From assembly GCF_024808815.1 (NCBI RefSeq), contig NZ_JANUCS010000006.1, positions 46,496 through 110,495 of the forward strand: a stretch of DNA of 64,000 bases, written 5' to 3'. Every line of letters begins with the position of its first letter. The stretch's first letter is position 1. Under the pieces are notes generated by a model. That model was not told the DNA's origin and searched no databases. It saw only the letters and a list, made by a program, of their open reading frames with translations. Shown here one piece after another: positions 26,745-38,162 of the stretch. The translations under genes and the position numbers were made by a program. Source of the DNA: Methanosalsum natronophilum (GTDB lineage: Archaea; Halobacteriota; Methanosarcinia; Methanosarcinales; Methanosarcinaceae).

Positions 26745-27461
26745 ATGAACGTACTGGTGTTTGATATTTGGGGTGAATATGGTCATTTCAAGAAGCATTA
26801 TACTACTACTTCACCCCTAACATATTCAATACCACCAAGAACTGCCATTGCTGGTATGATGGGTGCAATTATTGGATTAGGTAAAGAAGAGTACTCAGAG
26901 ATCATGTCTAAAGATAATTGTTACATTGGTGCTCAAATACTAAATCCTATAAAAAAAACAAGAATTTCAGAAAACCTGATCAACACTAAAAGTGCCGACA
27001 TGATGGCTCGGATAAAAGACAGAACTCAGATAAGGTTCGAGGTGTTAAAGGATGCAAAATATAGGATATATTTTTCCCATATATCTGCTGACATATATCA
27101 AAAGGCACACGAAATGCTGAGTTCTCATAAAAGCTTTTATTCATTATCTCTGGGGTTAAGTGAACATCTAGCTAATTTTGAATATGTTGGCGAGTTCATA
27201 TGTGAAAGAGGTATTTTAGGTGAAAAAACAGATGTATTGACAGTAGTTCCTGAAAAAAATATTGAGAAAATGTTCTTCTTTGACATGGATGGTCAAAAAA
27301 ACAAAGAGTATTTTTCTGAATCTATGCCAGTTGAAATGACCAATGAGAGGGTAGTTTTAGAGTACACTAATGTGCTATACGAGAAAAACGGATATCCAAT
27401 TACATCAATACCTAAAGAACATTGGAACATTGAATGTGGTGGAAGTATTGTGTTCCTTTAA
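26745..27461 (+). CDS. cas5: Type I-B Cascade protein Cas5 (Cas5h)
   Basis: 238 residues. The N-terminus (VLVFDIWGEYGHFKKHYTT) and SIPPRTAIAGMMGAIIGL are Cas5 hallmarks. The protein caps the 5' handle of the crRNA and contacts Cas7 and Cas8b. It begins 16 nt after cas7, with a GGTGTGAT ribosome site, and its 3' end overlaps the likely cas3 start. Confidence 0.93.
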   Translation: MNVLVFDIWGEYGHFKKHYTTTSPLTYSIPPRTAIAGMMGAIIGLGKEEYSEIMSKDNCYIGAQILNPIKKTRISENLINTKSADMMARIKDRTQIRFEVLKDAKYRIYFSHISADIYQKAHEMLSSHKSFYSLSLGLSEHLANFEYVGEFICERGILGEKTDVLTVVPEKNIEKMFFFDMDGQKNKEYFSESMPVEMTNERVVLEYTNVLYEKNGYPITSIPKEHWNIECGGSIVFL

Positions 27462-29877
27462 ACTTCATTCTCATCCTTATAAACTACTGTACGACCATCT
27501 CAATCATGTGGGGGAGAGATGTAAGCGCGTTGCATGCTCAAAACACTTGAACTTTTCTGCATTCGGTATATCGAAACAAGATTTTATCAATGTCGCATAT
27601 GTTCTTGGAATTTCGCACGATTTTGGGAAATCTACATCTTATTTTCAAGAACATTTATTTGGAACACATAAAGACAAATATCAAAATATTAGGAGCAGAC
27701 CACATACACAACATGGTCTGATATCTGCTATATTCACATATTATCTACTTGATAAACTACTCGAAAACGATACTGATATGAAAATGAGTTTACCTATAAT
27801 GGGTTATTTAATCGTAAAAAGGCATCATGGTAACCTTGATAATTACGATAAAGAGATTAATGTTCTTGTAGATGAAACTAAAAAAGATATTTTAAGAGAT
27901 CAATCTAAAATGGTCTATAGGGATGAGGTAGAGAAGATATACAAGTTATTATTTGAAGATAAGATAAACGTGAACATAAATGTTCCTAGTTTCTTGGATG
28001 ATATCCTTGATGTTGTTAATGCTATTCACAGACCTTCAAGACTAAAGTTCCAAAAGATCTTAAAGAAAAATAACACAAATGAGTATTATTTAATGTTACA
28101 CGTTTTATATTCAATCTTGATAACTTGTGATAAGCTAGAAGCCTCGGATTTGAATTATCCTTCATGTAATATTAATGTGCCAGTCGATATTGTTGATAGG
28201 TTCATAGAAGGTTCATGTTTTGATCAAACTATGGACACTATCAATAATATTCGAGATGATATCTATTCATGTGTTACCGGTCAAGTCGATAAAGTAAACC
28301 TGGACTCGAATAATATTTTCACATTAAATGTCCCAACTGGTACTGGAAAGACACTGAGTTCATTTTCATTTGCATTAAAGCTCAGGGAACGTATCTATAA
28401 GGAGTGCGAGTATAAACCTAAAATAATATATTCATTACCATTTTTAAGCATAATCGATCAAAACTTTAAAGTTATAGAGAAGGTCTTTTTGGAAACTCAA
28501 GGGACCAGTCCTACTTCCGATATTCTCCTAAAACATCACCATCTTGCAGATATATCCTACACTAGGTCTAATGAAAGTGATATGGATACACCAGATAGTC
28601 TTGCGATGATAGAGATATGGAACTCAGAGATTGTGGTGACTACATTTGCTCAGTTTTTCCACTCTATTTTCTCTCATAGGAACAGAGCACTCAAAAAAGT
28701 ACATAATATTGCAAACTCTATAATTATTTTAGATGAAGTTCAGTCGATACCTCATAGGTATTGGGGCGTATTAAGCAGTATTTTGAGGTCTTATGCACAC
28801 TATTTTAATACCTATATCATTCTTGTTACTGCTACTCTACCTCTAATATTCGATCCCAAAAAAGATGATATTCTTGAACTAGTACCCAATAATAAGAATT
28901 ATTTTGATAGTTTGAACCGTGTTAATTTGGATATTAACCTAGAACCAGAACATATCGATACATTCAAAGATAAGTTAGTCGACGATATTGAGGACAAGTA
29001 TGCTCATAATGATGTACTTATTGTAATGAATACCATTAGGTCATCTATCGATGTATATGATCATTTAAAACAACTGGACCTTGATGATACAATTTATTAT
29101 TATCTATCAACAAATGTTATTCCAAAGCATCGTATTGAGAAAATAGATGAAATAAAAAATAAAGGTATAGGTGAGGTGAGGAAAGTCATAGTTACTACAC
29201 AAGTAGTTGAAGCAGGAGTTGATATTGACGTAGATGTTGTTTACCGGGACCTAGCACCTTTAGATTCTATAAATCAAGTTGCTGGTAGATGTAATCGTAA
29301 TTCTACAATGAAAATGCAAGGGACTGTTAAAGTAGTTAATATAATGGATGATAATAAAGAATTGAATAAATATATTTATTCTACGTATCTCATGAACACA
29401 ACAAAAGATGCACTTTCGTCTAATCATTCTATGCTGATATCAGAGAGTAGCTTTTATTCACTAAATATGACATATTTTAATAAATTGAAAATGACAAGTA
29501 GTAGTGACGAATCTCAAGAACTCATATCATGCATAAACATGCTTCGATTCCATGATCTAGGTTCAAACTTTAAGTTGATCGATGACCAAGATTTCCATAA
29601 AATAGATGTTTTTGTAGAAGTAGATGAACATGCAAAAAGTATATGGACCGAATATCTAAACTTAAAGGATATGGAATATGGAAATAAGAGACATGAAGGT
29701 TTGATCAAGATAAAAAACAAATTCAATGAACATGTCATCTCAGTTCCAAAAAAAGATTTTGCGTGCGAGTATTTTGATGACCTTGAAATTGGTTATATTC
29801 CTATTGATCAATTAAAAAACTATTATAACAAAGATACAGGTTACATATTTGAATTACCTACATCGACCATATTTTGA
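27448..29877 (+). CDS. cas3: Cas3 HD nuclease-helicase
   Basis: About 809 residues. The N-terminal HD nuclease has GISHDFGKST and KRHHGN. The SF2 helicase has Walker A VPTGTGKT, Walker B LDEVQSIP, VTATLP, and the late motif QVVEAGVDIDV followed by NQVAGRCNR. It degrades target DNA after Cascade binding. The start is placed at TTG 27448 with GGTGG 5 nt upstream, overlapping cas5 by 14 nt; a longer reading from 27370 would lie over cas5 coding sequence. HD and helicase are both on one polypeptide. Confidence 0.93.
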   Translation: MCSFKLHSHPYKLLYDHLNHVGERCKRVACSKHLNFSAFGISKQDFINVAYVLGISHDFGKSTSYFQEHLFGTHKDKYQNIRSRPHTQHGLISAIFTYYLLDKLLENDTDMKMSLPIMGYLIVKRHHGNLDNYDKEINVLVDETKKDILRDQSKMVYRDEVEKIYKLLFEDKINVNINVPSFLDDILDVVNAIHRPSRLKFQKILKKNNTNEYYLMLHVLYSILITCDKLEASDLNYPSCNINVPVDIVDRFIEGSCFDQTMDTINNIRDDIYSCVTGQVDKVNLDSNNIFTLNVPTGTGKTLSSFSFALKLRERIYKECEYKPKIIYSLPFLSIIDQNFKVIEKVFLETQGTSPTSDILLKHHHLADISYTRSNESDMDTPDSLAMIEIWNSEIVVTTFAQFFHSIFSHRNRALKKVHNIANSIIILDEVQSIPHRYWGVLSSILRSYAHYFNTYIILVTATLPLIFDPKKDDILELVPNNKNYFDSLNRVNLDINLEPEHIDTFKDKLVDDIEDKYAHNDVLIVMNTIRSSIDVYDHLKQLDLDDTIYYYLSTNVIPKHRIEKIDEIKNKGIGEVRKVIVTTQVVEAGVDIDVDVVYRDLAPLDSINQVAGRCNRNSTMKMQGTVKVVNIMDDNKELNKYIYSTYLMNTTKDALSSNHSMLISESSFYSLNMTYFNKLKMTSSSDESQELISCINMLRFHDLGSNFKLIDDQDFHKIDVFVEVDEHAKSIWTEYLNLKDMEYGNKRHEGLIKIKNKFNEHVISVPKKDFACEYFDDLEIGYIPIDQLKNYYNKDTGYIFELPTSTIF

Positions 29878-30529
29878 TTAACATGCTTGTAGATATTGTA
29901 ATTATTAAACTGTTTACAGTCCCACATTTCCGTGGAAATGCTGCACAATTGAGAGGATACATAGCTACTAAGTTCAATGAGTATGAGCTCTTACATCAAC
30001 ATCGTGCTGATAAGGTACTATATACTTACCCAAGAGTGCAGTACAAGGTCATTGAAAATATACCAATGTTAGTAGCTATCGAGGAAGGAGTAAATGTATT
30101 GCAAGATATCTATGGGGAATTAAACGAGATTAAAACAATGAACAATACATATAAAATAACATCTAAGCAGATAATTGCGGAAAAAAGAGAGTTTGGTTTA
30201 GCTCGGGAACAAAATAGGTATGAGTTTGTAACACCATGGTTTGGTCTGAATCAAACCAATTTTAAGAATAAATATTTGAAGGTGTCTGATGAAGAGCGTG
30301 CAAGTATACTACGTAAAACAATCACGGGGAACTTACTTGCACTCTCCAAATCCTTAGGATACTACGTTAGTGAAGAGGTCAAATGTAACACATATTTAAG
30401 GGCAATGCCTACCAGATTCAAAGGTGAAACTATAGTCACATTTAAAGGTCATTTTAACACTAATTTTGTTATACCTGATTATCAAGGACTAGGGAAATCT
30501 GTATCACGTGGTTTTGGGACAGTGAAATT

Positions 30530-30542
<13 letters not shown>
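29874..30542 (+). CDS. cas6: Cas6 crRNA-processing endoribonuclease
   Basis: About 222 residues with a C-terminal glycine-rich signature (GLGKSVSRGFGTV) and an IPDYQGLG lead-in characteristic of Cas6. It cleaves within each repeat to leave the 8-nt 5' handle ATTGAAAC. The order is unusual: cas6 sits between cas3 and cas1 rather than at the head of the effector operon. Start TTG 29874 (overlapping the cas3 stop) or ATG 29883. Confidence 0.85.
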
Positions 30543-31870
<1,328 letters not shown>

Positions 31871-31889
<19 letters not shown>

Positions 31890-32479
31890 TAGATACTAAT
31901 AATCCTATGATTACAATAACAGACGTAATGGAATATACCTATTGTCCTCGTTTCATTTATTTCATGTATTGTCTTGATATACCACAGTATGAAGGGAGTA
32001 GACTAAAAGTTCAAAAAGGTCGTGAAATACATCATAAGAAATATATACACAACAAGGACTATTTCAGAAAGAAATTGGATTGCTTAAATAAGGAGTCAGA
32101 GGTATTCTTATCATCAAGTAAGAATCGAATAAGGGGAATCGTTGATGAAGTGCTGTTCCTAAATGATGGGACAGCTGCTCCTTTTGAATATAAGTTCGCT
32201 GAACATACAGATCGAACATATAAACCACATATATATCAACTGTTGATACAGGCGCTGTTGATAAAAGAGAATTATGGGAAAAATGTAGAAAAGGGTTACA
32301 TTTGTTATACTCGCAGTAATAACCTTGTTAAAGAAATAAAGTTCAACATGTCTGATTTTAATAGAATTGAACGTGTTATTGATGATATACTCCGTATAAT
32401 TGAAAAAGGAATGTTCCCAAAACCTACCTCTACCAAGAAAAAATGTGTTGATTGCTGTTATAGGAATATTTGTGCATGA
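31871..32479 (+). CDS. cas4: Cas4 Fe-S exonuclease
   Basis: About 200 residues. First cluster cysteine in YTYCPRFIYF, RecB-like nuclease core with GREIHH, RIRGIVDEVL and PFEYKF, and final cysteines in KKCVDCCYRNIC. Cas4 trims prespacers and selects their PAM side during adaptation. It is the last gene before the leader, displaced from its more common place before cas1. Start TTG 31871, ATG 31874 or ATG 31883 within the duplicated segment. Confidence 0.93.
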
Positions 32480-32647
32480 CTGACTGTTCCCACAGGTAAA
32501 GCTATGAAACTTTTTATAGGATAAGACTTAGTTATCGATAATTTCTTATATTTATAAACTATTCTATAATTTACTAACAAGAAAAGTAGCTCAGTAATTG
32601 GGGTAATTTGAAGTGTTTATTAGGTAAATGAAGGAAATTTTTCCCCA
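32480..32647 (+). promoter_or_regulatory. CRISPR leader
   Basis: 168 AT-rich, non-coding nt between cas4 and the first repeat. A TATA-like box (TATTTATAAAC, near 32549) lies about 95 nt before the first repeat and could start the pre-crRNA. Position next to the adaptation genes and perfect repeats at this side mark it as the leader end. Confidence 0.7.
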
Positions 32648-34737
32648 ATTCAAATGCAACATCCATTAAAACAAGGATTGAAACGATTTCTAGCATCGAT
32701 GATCTATATCGGTTCGTTCAATTCAAATGCAACATCCATTAAAACAAGGATTGAAACAGAATAGAATTGCAGATGCTGCCAGAACGAGCAACCCAAATTC
32801 AAATGCAACATCCATTAAAACAAGGATTGAAACAAAGCCATCCAGGATGCACGTAGTACAGCGCTTGAAATTCAAATGCAACATCCATTAAAACAAGGAT
32901 TGAAACCATAATCCTCTTACTATAGAAGGTTGGGTATATACATATTCAAATGCAACATCCATTAAAACAAGGATTGAAACCAATGGAGGTTTACATAGGA
33001 ATTTTTGATATAAAATTCAAATGCAACATCCATTAAAACAAGGATTGAAACCACCAATTCGGAGATCCATATATACTATTAAGAATAAATTCAAATGCAA
33101 CATCCATTAAAACAAGGATTGAAACAGATCAAAAACATAGATGGTGAAACGCGAGTCATTGGATTCAAATGCAACATCCATTAAAACAAGGATTGAAACT
33201 GGTGGTTTTAGGTTCTGGTGTACTAACTGTCATGGATTCAAATGCAACATCCATTAAAACAAGGATTGAAACTGTTGAGAATCATCTCGGCTTGAGCAGT
33301 GTTCCCAAATTCAAATGCAACATCCATTAAAACAAGGATTGAAACCATAAACTAAATTATCTATACTCATGTGTCTGCATATTCAAATGCAACATCCATT
33401 AAAACAAGGATTGAAACAACATTCCTGAACCGCCACCGCGGAAACCTATCTTATTCAAATGCAACATCCATTAAAACAAGGATTGAAACAATCATAATTT
33501 ATATGAAAAATTCCTATATAAACCTATTCAAATGCAACATCCATTAAAACAAGGATTGAAACCCGGATTAACAGAATCTGAAACCGTGTCGGACAAGATT
33601 CAAATGCAACATCCATTAAAACAAGGATTGAAACCTAGTGGACTTAGTTTTACTCCATGTTGAATTAGAAAGATTCAAATGCAACATCCATTAAAACAAG
33701 GATTGAAACTCTTTAAATTCACAAACTTTTCTTATATACAAATCATTCAAATGCAACATCCATTAAAACAAGGATTGAAACGGACATTTCATACCTACTA
33801 TATCAAGAGATATTACTTATTCAAATGCAACATCCATTAAAACAAGGATTGAAACAACATTCGTATGTTGGAAATGGTATTTCTGTATCTAATTCAAATG
33901 CAACATCCATTAAAACAAGGATTGAAACTTCTCCCAGATTGTGGCGTCTCATAATCAGGGAGATCATCATATTCAAATGCAACATCCATTAAAACAAGGA
34001 TTGAAACACTCAATCTGGTTTAACATATGATCAACTCTTCATAATTCAAATGCAACATCCATTAAAACAAGGATTGAAACTCCAGGTAGTTCTGGTGACG
34101 GTTCTTTTGCTATAGGATTCAAATGCAACATCCATTAAAACAAGGATTGAAACTCAGCCGGTGCAGAGATTGCTGCAAGAAGGCCCAGATTCAAATGCAA
34201 CATCCATTAAAACAAGGATTGAAACCATATAATTCGTCTTCTCTATTCCAATCTGAAATCCATTCAAATGCAACATCCATTAAAACAAGGATTGAAACTT
34301 TCAGTATAAAGATATCTTGGTCTTGTATATGATAATTCAAATGCAACATCCATTAAAACAAGGATTGAAACGGCACTACACACTATGTGGTTCACTATAT
34401 ATATATCTGATTCAAATGCAACATCCATTAAAACAAGGATTGAAACTTGACATCATGCACGATAAACGAATCAAGCACAGCATTCAAATGCAACATCCAT
34501 TAAAACAAGGATTGAAACTTCCATGAACGCAGGGTACTGGATTGACACTCCGGAATTCAAATGCAACATCCATTAAAACAAGGATTGAAACTTATCCCGT
34601 TTCATGAATGATCTTCCTCTGTTAATATTCAAATGCAACATCCATTAAAACAAGGATTGAAACACCATCACAGAGATCATTCATGGGGGAAAAGAGGAAG
34701 ATTCAAATGCAACATCCATTAAAACAAGGATTGAAAC
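32648..34737 (+). CRISPR. Type I-B CRISPR array, 29 repeats and 28 spacers
   Basis: The 37-nt repeat begins ATTCAAATGCAACATCC and ends CAAGGATTGAAAC, and was followed by eye through 29 apparently identical copies from 32648 to 34737. Spacers are 34-39 nt except one of 42 nt (33929-33970). The 3' handle ATTGAAAC fits Cas6 processing in type I-B. Repeat uniformity to the last copy suggests an active or recently active array. No spacer was seen by eye to match the provirus or other parts of this window. Small open frames inside the array are artefacts of the repeat. Confidence 0.98.
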
Positions 34738-34756
34738 TTCTATGGAGAAATAACAG

Positions 34757-35455
34757 ATGCCCTTACCAGACAAATTCAAATGTGTCGTTACAAACTGGGA
34801 TTATATTTATGATAATTGCAGGACAGTTGCAAATGAGGTGAAAGATTCAGGTTATGAACCCGATATGATAATAGCGCTTGCAAGGGGAGGATGGTTTGCT
34901 GGACGTGTCCTATGTGATCTTCTGGGTCTTGATGACCTTACAAGCCTTAAGGTGGAACATTATATTGGCACAGCCCTTGCGGGTAATGAACCAAAGATCA
35001 AATATCCGCTAGCAGACAATGCTGTTGCGGGTAAGAAAGTTCTAATTGTTGATGATATTGCAGATACCGGTAAGAGCCTGCTCCATTCTCTGGAATATGT
35101 AAAAAAACAGAATCCACTTGAAATAAAAACAGCCACATTACAATATCTGGATTCATCAGAATATCATCCTGACTACTGTGGCGAACATCTCTATGAGTGG
35201 GCATGGGTCGTATTCCCATGGAATTTCATTGAGGATATGATAGACCTTATATCTACCCTAATGAAAAAAGAGGCAAAAGATCATTGGGATATACCTGCGA
35301 TCAGAGATGGTCTTTATGAATACCATTCTCTGGATACCTTTGCTTTTGAGATAGCTCAGCCGGGCAGGATCCCTGAGATAATATGGGAAATGCATCGCAG
35401 AGGTATTGTGGAATCGGTTATTGAGGATGGAAAACAGTATTGGAAAATCATTTAA
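34757..35455 (+). CDS. Phosphoribosyltransferase with C-terminal winged-helix-like domain
   Basis: 232 residues. The PRPP-binding loop is KVLIVDDIADTGKSL (residues about 93-108), and the hood region holds ALARGGWFAGRVLCDLLG. The C-terminal 60 residues (PGRIPEIIWEMHRRGIVESV) look like a winged helix. This is a common archaeal purine-type phosphoribosyltransferase, transferring a base to PRPP; the base is not determined. The ATG lies only 19 nt after the last CRISPR repeat with GGAG at 34744-34747, so no ordinary promoter fits between them. A read-through transcript from the array may serve as its mRNA. Confidence 0.87.
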   Translation: MPLPDKFKCVVTNWDYIYDNCRTVANEVKDSGYEPDMIIALARGGWFAGRVLCDLLGLDDLTSLKVEHYIGTALAGNEPKIKYPLADNAVAGKKVLIVDDIADTGKSLLHSLEYVKKQNPLEIKTATLQYLDSSEYHPDYCGEHLYEWAWVVFPWNFIEDMIDLISTLMKKEAKDHWDIPAIRDGLYEYHSLDTFAFEIAQPGRIPEIIWEMHRRGIVESVIEDGKQYWKII

Positions 35456-35560
35456 GTTCTGTTTAATCCCATTAATCTCATGAATGAAAAAGTAGATGTT
35501 GTAATAATTTTAGTGGTTGAAATAGTATATATGTCGCAAAGACTGTCTAAATCTTTTTTA

Positions 35561-35584
35561 AAATGTAATATCATTAAAACAAGG
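35561..35584 (+). repeat. Degenerate CRISPR repeat downstream of the phosphoribosyltransferase gene
   Basis: The stretch AAATGTAATATCATTAAAAC plus AAGG aligns with repeat positions 5 to 29 with two substitutions and one deleted base, including a 12-nt perfect core ATTAAAACAAGG. Flanks diverge. It lies about 820 nt beyond the last intact repeat, in otherwise non-coding sequence, and looks like a relic of a once longer or interrupted array. Confidence 0.6.
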
Positions 35585-35617
35585 TAATAGTGTCATAAAG
35601 AGATATATAGAATATTT

Positions 35618-36025
35618 CTAATTAATTTCCATTTCTGCTACTTCACGGATCCTTTTGATGATGGATGCCAGACCATCAGCTCTTGCTGGTGAAAGGTTTG
35701 ATTTTAGTCCCGTCTCTTCGATAAAATATAGGTCAAGGTCTACAATTTCCTGTGGAGATCGGTTGTTCATAACTTTCATTAACAGGTAGATTATACCTTT
35801 TGTTATCATAGCCTCACTATCAAGATGAATTATGAGTTTACCATTTTCTATATGGGTTCGTATCCAAACCTTGGACTGGCAACCGCTGATAGCGTATTCT
35901 TCGGTCATGAACTGTTCATGCATTGGTTCAAGTTCTCTGGCAAATGAGATGAGTAACTCATATTTTTCAAGCCATTCAAGTCCTTGGAACTGTTCTATGA
36001 TCTCATCCTGGATATGGTCGCTCAT
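35618..36025 (-). CDS. sufE: SufE-like sulfur acceptor protein
   Basis: 135 residues with the acceptor cysteine in ISGCQSKVW (Cys 49) and the SufE core. SufE takes the persulfide from SufS and hands it on. It is last in a four-gene overlapping operon; its start overlaps the sufS stop by 4 nt. No scaffold genes (sufB, sufC) are adjacent, so here it probably supplies sulfur to the upstream sulfurtransferase rather than to Fe-S assembly; that is inference. Stop codon TAG. Confidence 0.9.
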   Translation of the reverse strand: MSDHIQDEIIEQFQGLEWLEKYELLISFARELEPMHEQFMTEEYAISGCQSKVWIRTHIENGKLIIHLDSEAMITKGIIYLLMKVMNNRSPQEIVDLDLYFIEETGLKSNLSPARADGLASIIKRIREVAEMEIN

Positions 36026-37203
36026 GAAAACATCATCCTTGCCTTTTCTATGCCATCCATTAGAATATCGATATCCTCTTTTGTGTTATACAATGCAAAA
36101 CTTGCTCGCACAGTACCTTCAGTGCCAAGCAACTCCATCAATGGCTGTGCACAATGATGACCTGTTCTGACAGCAATTCCCATCTTGTCCAGTATAAGAC
36201 CTAGGTCATAATGATGAATATTCTCAATGTTGAATGATATTGAACCACACATATCTTCATTATTCCCGTAAACAGTAATGCCATCGGTATCAAGCAATCT
36301 TTCTTTGGCATAGGAATATACATCATGTTCATGCTCTCTGATCTTATCAAGACCAATATTTTGCATATAATCAATTGCTGCACCAACACTTATGGCACCC
36401 GAAATATTAGGTGTTCCTGCCTCGTACCTTAAAGGAGGAGAAAGATACGTTGATCCCTCAAAGGTCACTTTATCGATCATACCACCACCGCCTCTTGCAG
36501 GCATAATATCACTGTACCTATTATTGGTATAAAGAATCCCAATACCCGATGATGCGTACATCTTATGTCCAGAAGCTGCCAGAAAATCACATCCAATTTT
36601 TTCAACGTCAAGGGGTAAATGTTGGATCGACTGAGCTGCGTCTACTAATACAGGAATATCGTGATCCGCTGCAATTTCAGTTATTCTCTTAATATCATTC
36701 ACGGTCCCAAGTACATTGGAGACATGAGAGATGGCTATTAGCTTGGTCTTATCCGTGATTTCCATTGAATCCAGTAACAAATTACAATCTTCATCCATAG
36801 GTATGGTTTTGATCTTAGCTCCCGCTAATTGCCATGGAACAATATTTGAATGGTGTTCCATTCCACTTATGAGAACTTCATTACCCATCAAAGTTGATTT
36901 TAATGAAAATGCAACCTGATTGATCGAATCGGTTGTACCTGCAGTGAATGTAATTTCACTTGGATCACTGCTACCAATGAATGTACTTACCTTCTTTCTT
37001 GCCTCTTCATACAGATCACTTGATAGTTCACTAAGATAGTGTACACCTCGATGAATATTACTGTTATCATATTTGTAGAAGTCAGAAATGGAATCTATCA
37101 CTGAACTGGGTTTTTGGCTTGTAGCTGCATTATCAAGATATACCAGTCTCTGACCATATATCTTATTTTTAAGTATAGGAAAATCATCTCGAAGATCTGT
37201 CAT
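36022..37203 (-). CDS. sufS: SufS-type cysteine desulfurase
   Basis: 393 residues. PLP lysine in AASGHKMYASSGIG (near residue 213), and active cysteine in VRTGHHCAQPLM (near 351), a group II (SufS/CsdA) desulfurase. It releases sulfur from cysteine as a protein persulfide. Overlaps the methyltransferase gene upstream and sufE downstream by 4 nt each, so synthesis of all products is coupled. Confidence 0.95.
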   Translation of the reverse strand: MTDLRDDFPILKNKIYGQRLVYLDNAATSQKPSSVIDSISDFYKYDNSNIHRGVHYLSELSSDLYEEARKKVSTFIGSSDPSEITFTAGTTDSINQVAFSLKSTLMGNEVLISGMEHHSNIVPWQLAGAKIKTIPMDEDCNLLLDSMEITDKTKLIAISHVSNVLGTVNDIKRITEIAADHDIPVLVDAAQSIQHLPLDVEKIGCDFLAASGHKMYASSGIGILYTNNRYSDIMPARGGGGMIDKVTFEGSTYLSPPLRYEAGTPNISGAISVGAAIDYMQNIGLDKIREHEHDVYSYAKERLLDTDGITVYGNNEDMCGSISFNIENIHHYDLGLILDKMGIAVRTGHHCAQPLMELLGTEGTVRASFALYNTKEDIDILMDGIEKARMMFS

Positions 37204-38162
37204 TTTTTCACCATTTCAGCAAGTGAGAACCAGTTTTTCTCATCAGAAAAAATATCAGATACAAAAAGACCAGCAGTATTCGCCATATCATAGATGTGCT
37301 GTACAGTATACTTCTGTGAATTTTCTGTATGAATTGTTTCCCCTTTCTTGAAGATAAAACGTTCCTCAAACAGACCACTTTTAACTACTAGATCCCTTTT
37401 TGCTTTCAAGTGCATCTCGATCCGAGACAGTTCCTTGTTAAAAAAAGCAACATGTTCAAAATCATCTGGATCAAAGTCAGTTCCTATATGATCGTTAGCC
37501 ACCCTTAATATATTCTTATTAAACTCCGCGGTAATACCCAGACTATCATTATATGCTCTCTCAAGCACATTGATATCTTTTACCATATCAACTCCGAGAA
37601 GAAGCCTATCATTCTTATCCATGACGTTTCCAAGCCGTTCCATGAACTCATTAGTTCTAGCCGGAGTAAGATTGCCTATTGTACTCCCGAAAAAACAGAA
37701 AAACCTGTTCTTATCACCAGGTATTTTGTCCATACCTTCAATGAAATCGGAATTAATTCCATGAATACCGATCTCAGGGAACTTGTTCTGTAGAATATGA
37801 CCAGATTTTTCCATAGCATCCTTGGAAACATCTACGGGATAATAAATGATGGTTTCACGAATATCTTTTGGAACTGCATCAAGGAATACTGATATCTTGG
37901 AACAATCACCACTCCCGAGTTCTACAAGGTTACACTCTTTCAATTCAGAATTAACTTTTTTAGCAGTTGAACTTAAAAGCGGGATCTCAACATTTGGTAA
38001 ATAATACTCTTCAAGTTTTGTTATTTGTTCGAACAGCTCCGAACCTTTCTGGTCATAAAAGAATACGGATGGTAATGCCTTTGGCTCAGCCCTTAAACAA
38101 GTTAAAATCCTTTCTTGAACTGACCGTTCTCCTATCTCAGGCATAAAATTCTGTATGATCAT
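37200..38162 (-). CDS. eanA: EgtD/EanA-type histidine trimethyltransferase
   Basis: 320 residues matching the EgtD family: SVFFYDQKGSELFEQIT near residue 32, SAM-binding NLVELGSGDCSKI near 79, PVDVSKDAM, and FFCFFGSTIGNLTP near 153. EgtD/EanA methylates the alpha-amino group of histidine three times to give hercynine, the precursor of ergothioneine. The neighbouring rhodanese of EanB type points to the anaerobic route. Some EgtD homologues may act on other substrates, so hercynine as product is inferred. Confidence 0.85.
   Translation of the reverse strand: MIIQNFMPEIGERSVQERILTCLRAEPKALPSVFFYDQKGSELFEQITKLEEYYLPNVEIPLLSSTAKKVNSELKECNLVELGSGDCSKISVFLDAVPKDIRETIIYYPVDVSKDAMEKSGHILQNKFPEIGIHGINSDFIEGMDKIPGDKNRFFCFFGSTIGNLTPARTNEFMERLGNVMDKNDRLLLGVDMVKDINVLERAYNDSLGITAEFNKNILRVANDHIGTDFDPDDFEHVAFFNKELSRIEMHLKAKRDLVVKSGLFEERFIFKKGETIHTENSQKYTVQHIYDMANTAGLFVSDIFSDEKNWFSLAEMVKK

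Noticed and set aside
33126..33162. Similarity of one spacer (encoding DGETRVI) to the start of the binding-protein gene near 3795
   Set aside because: Only a short, imperfect nucleotide match (roughly 15 of 21); not enough for a self-targeting claim.
34123..34526. Two open frames of 69 codons within the CRISPR region
   Set aside because: They consist of repeat units read in frame (recurring QMQHPLKQGLK) and spacers; not genes.
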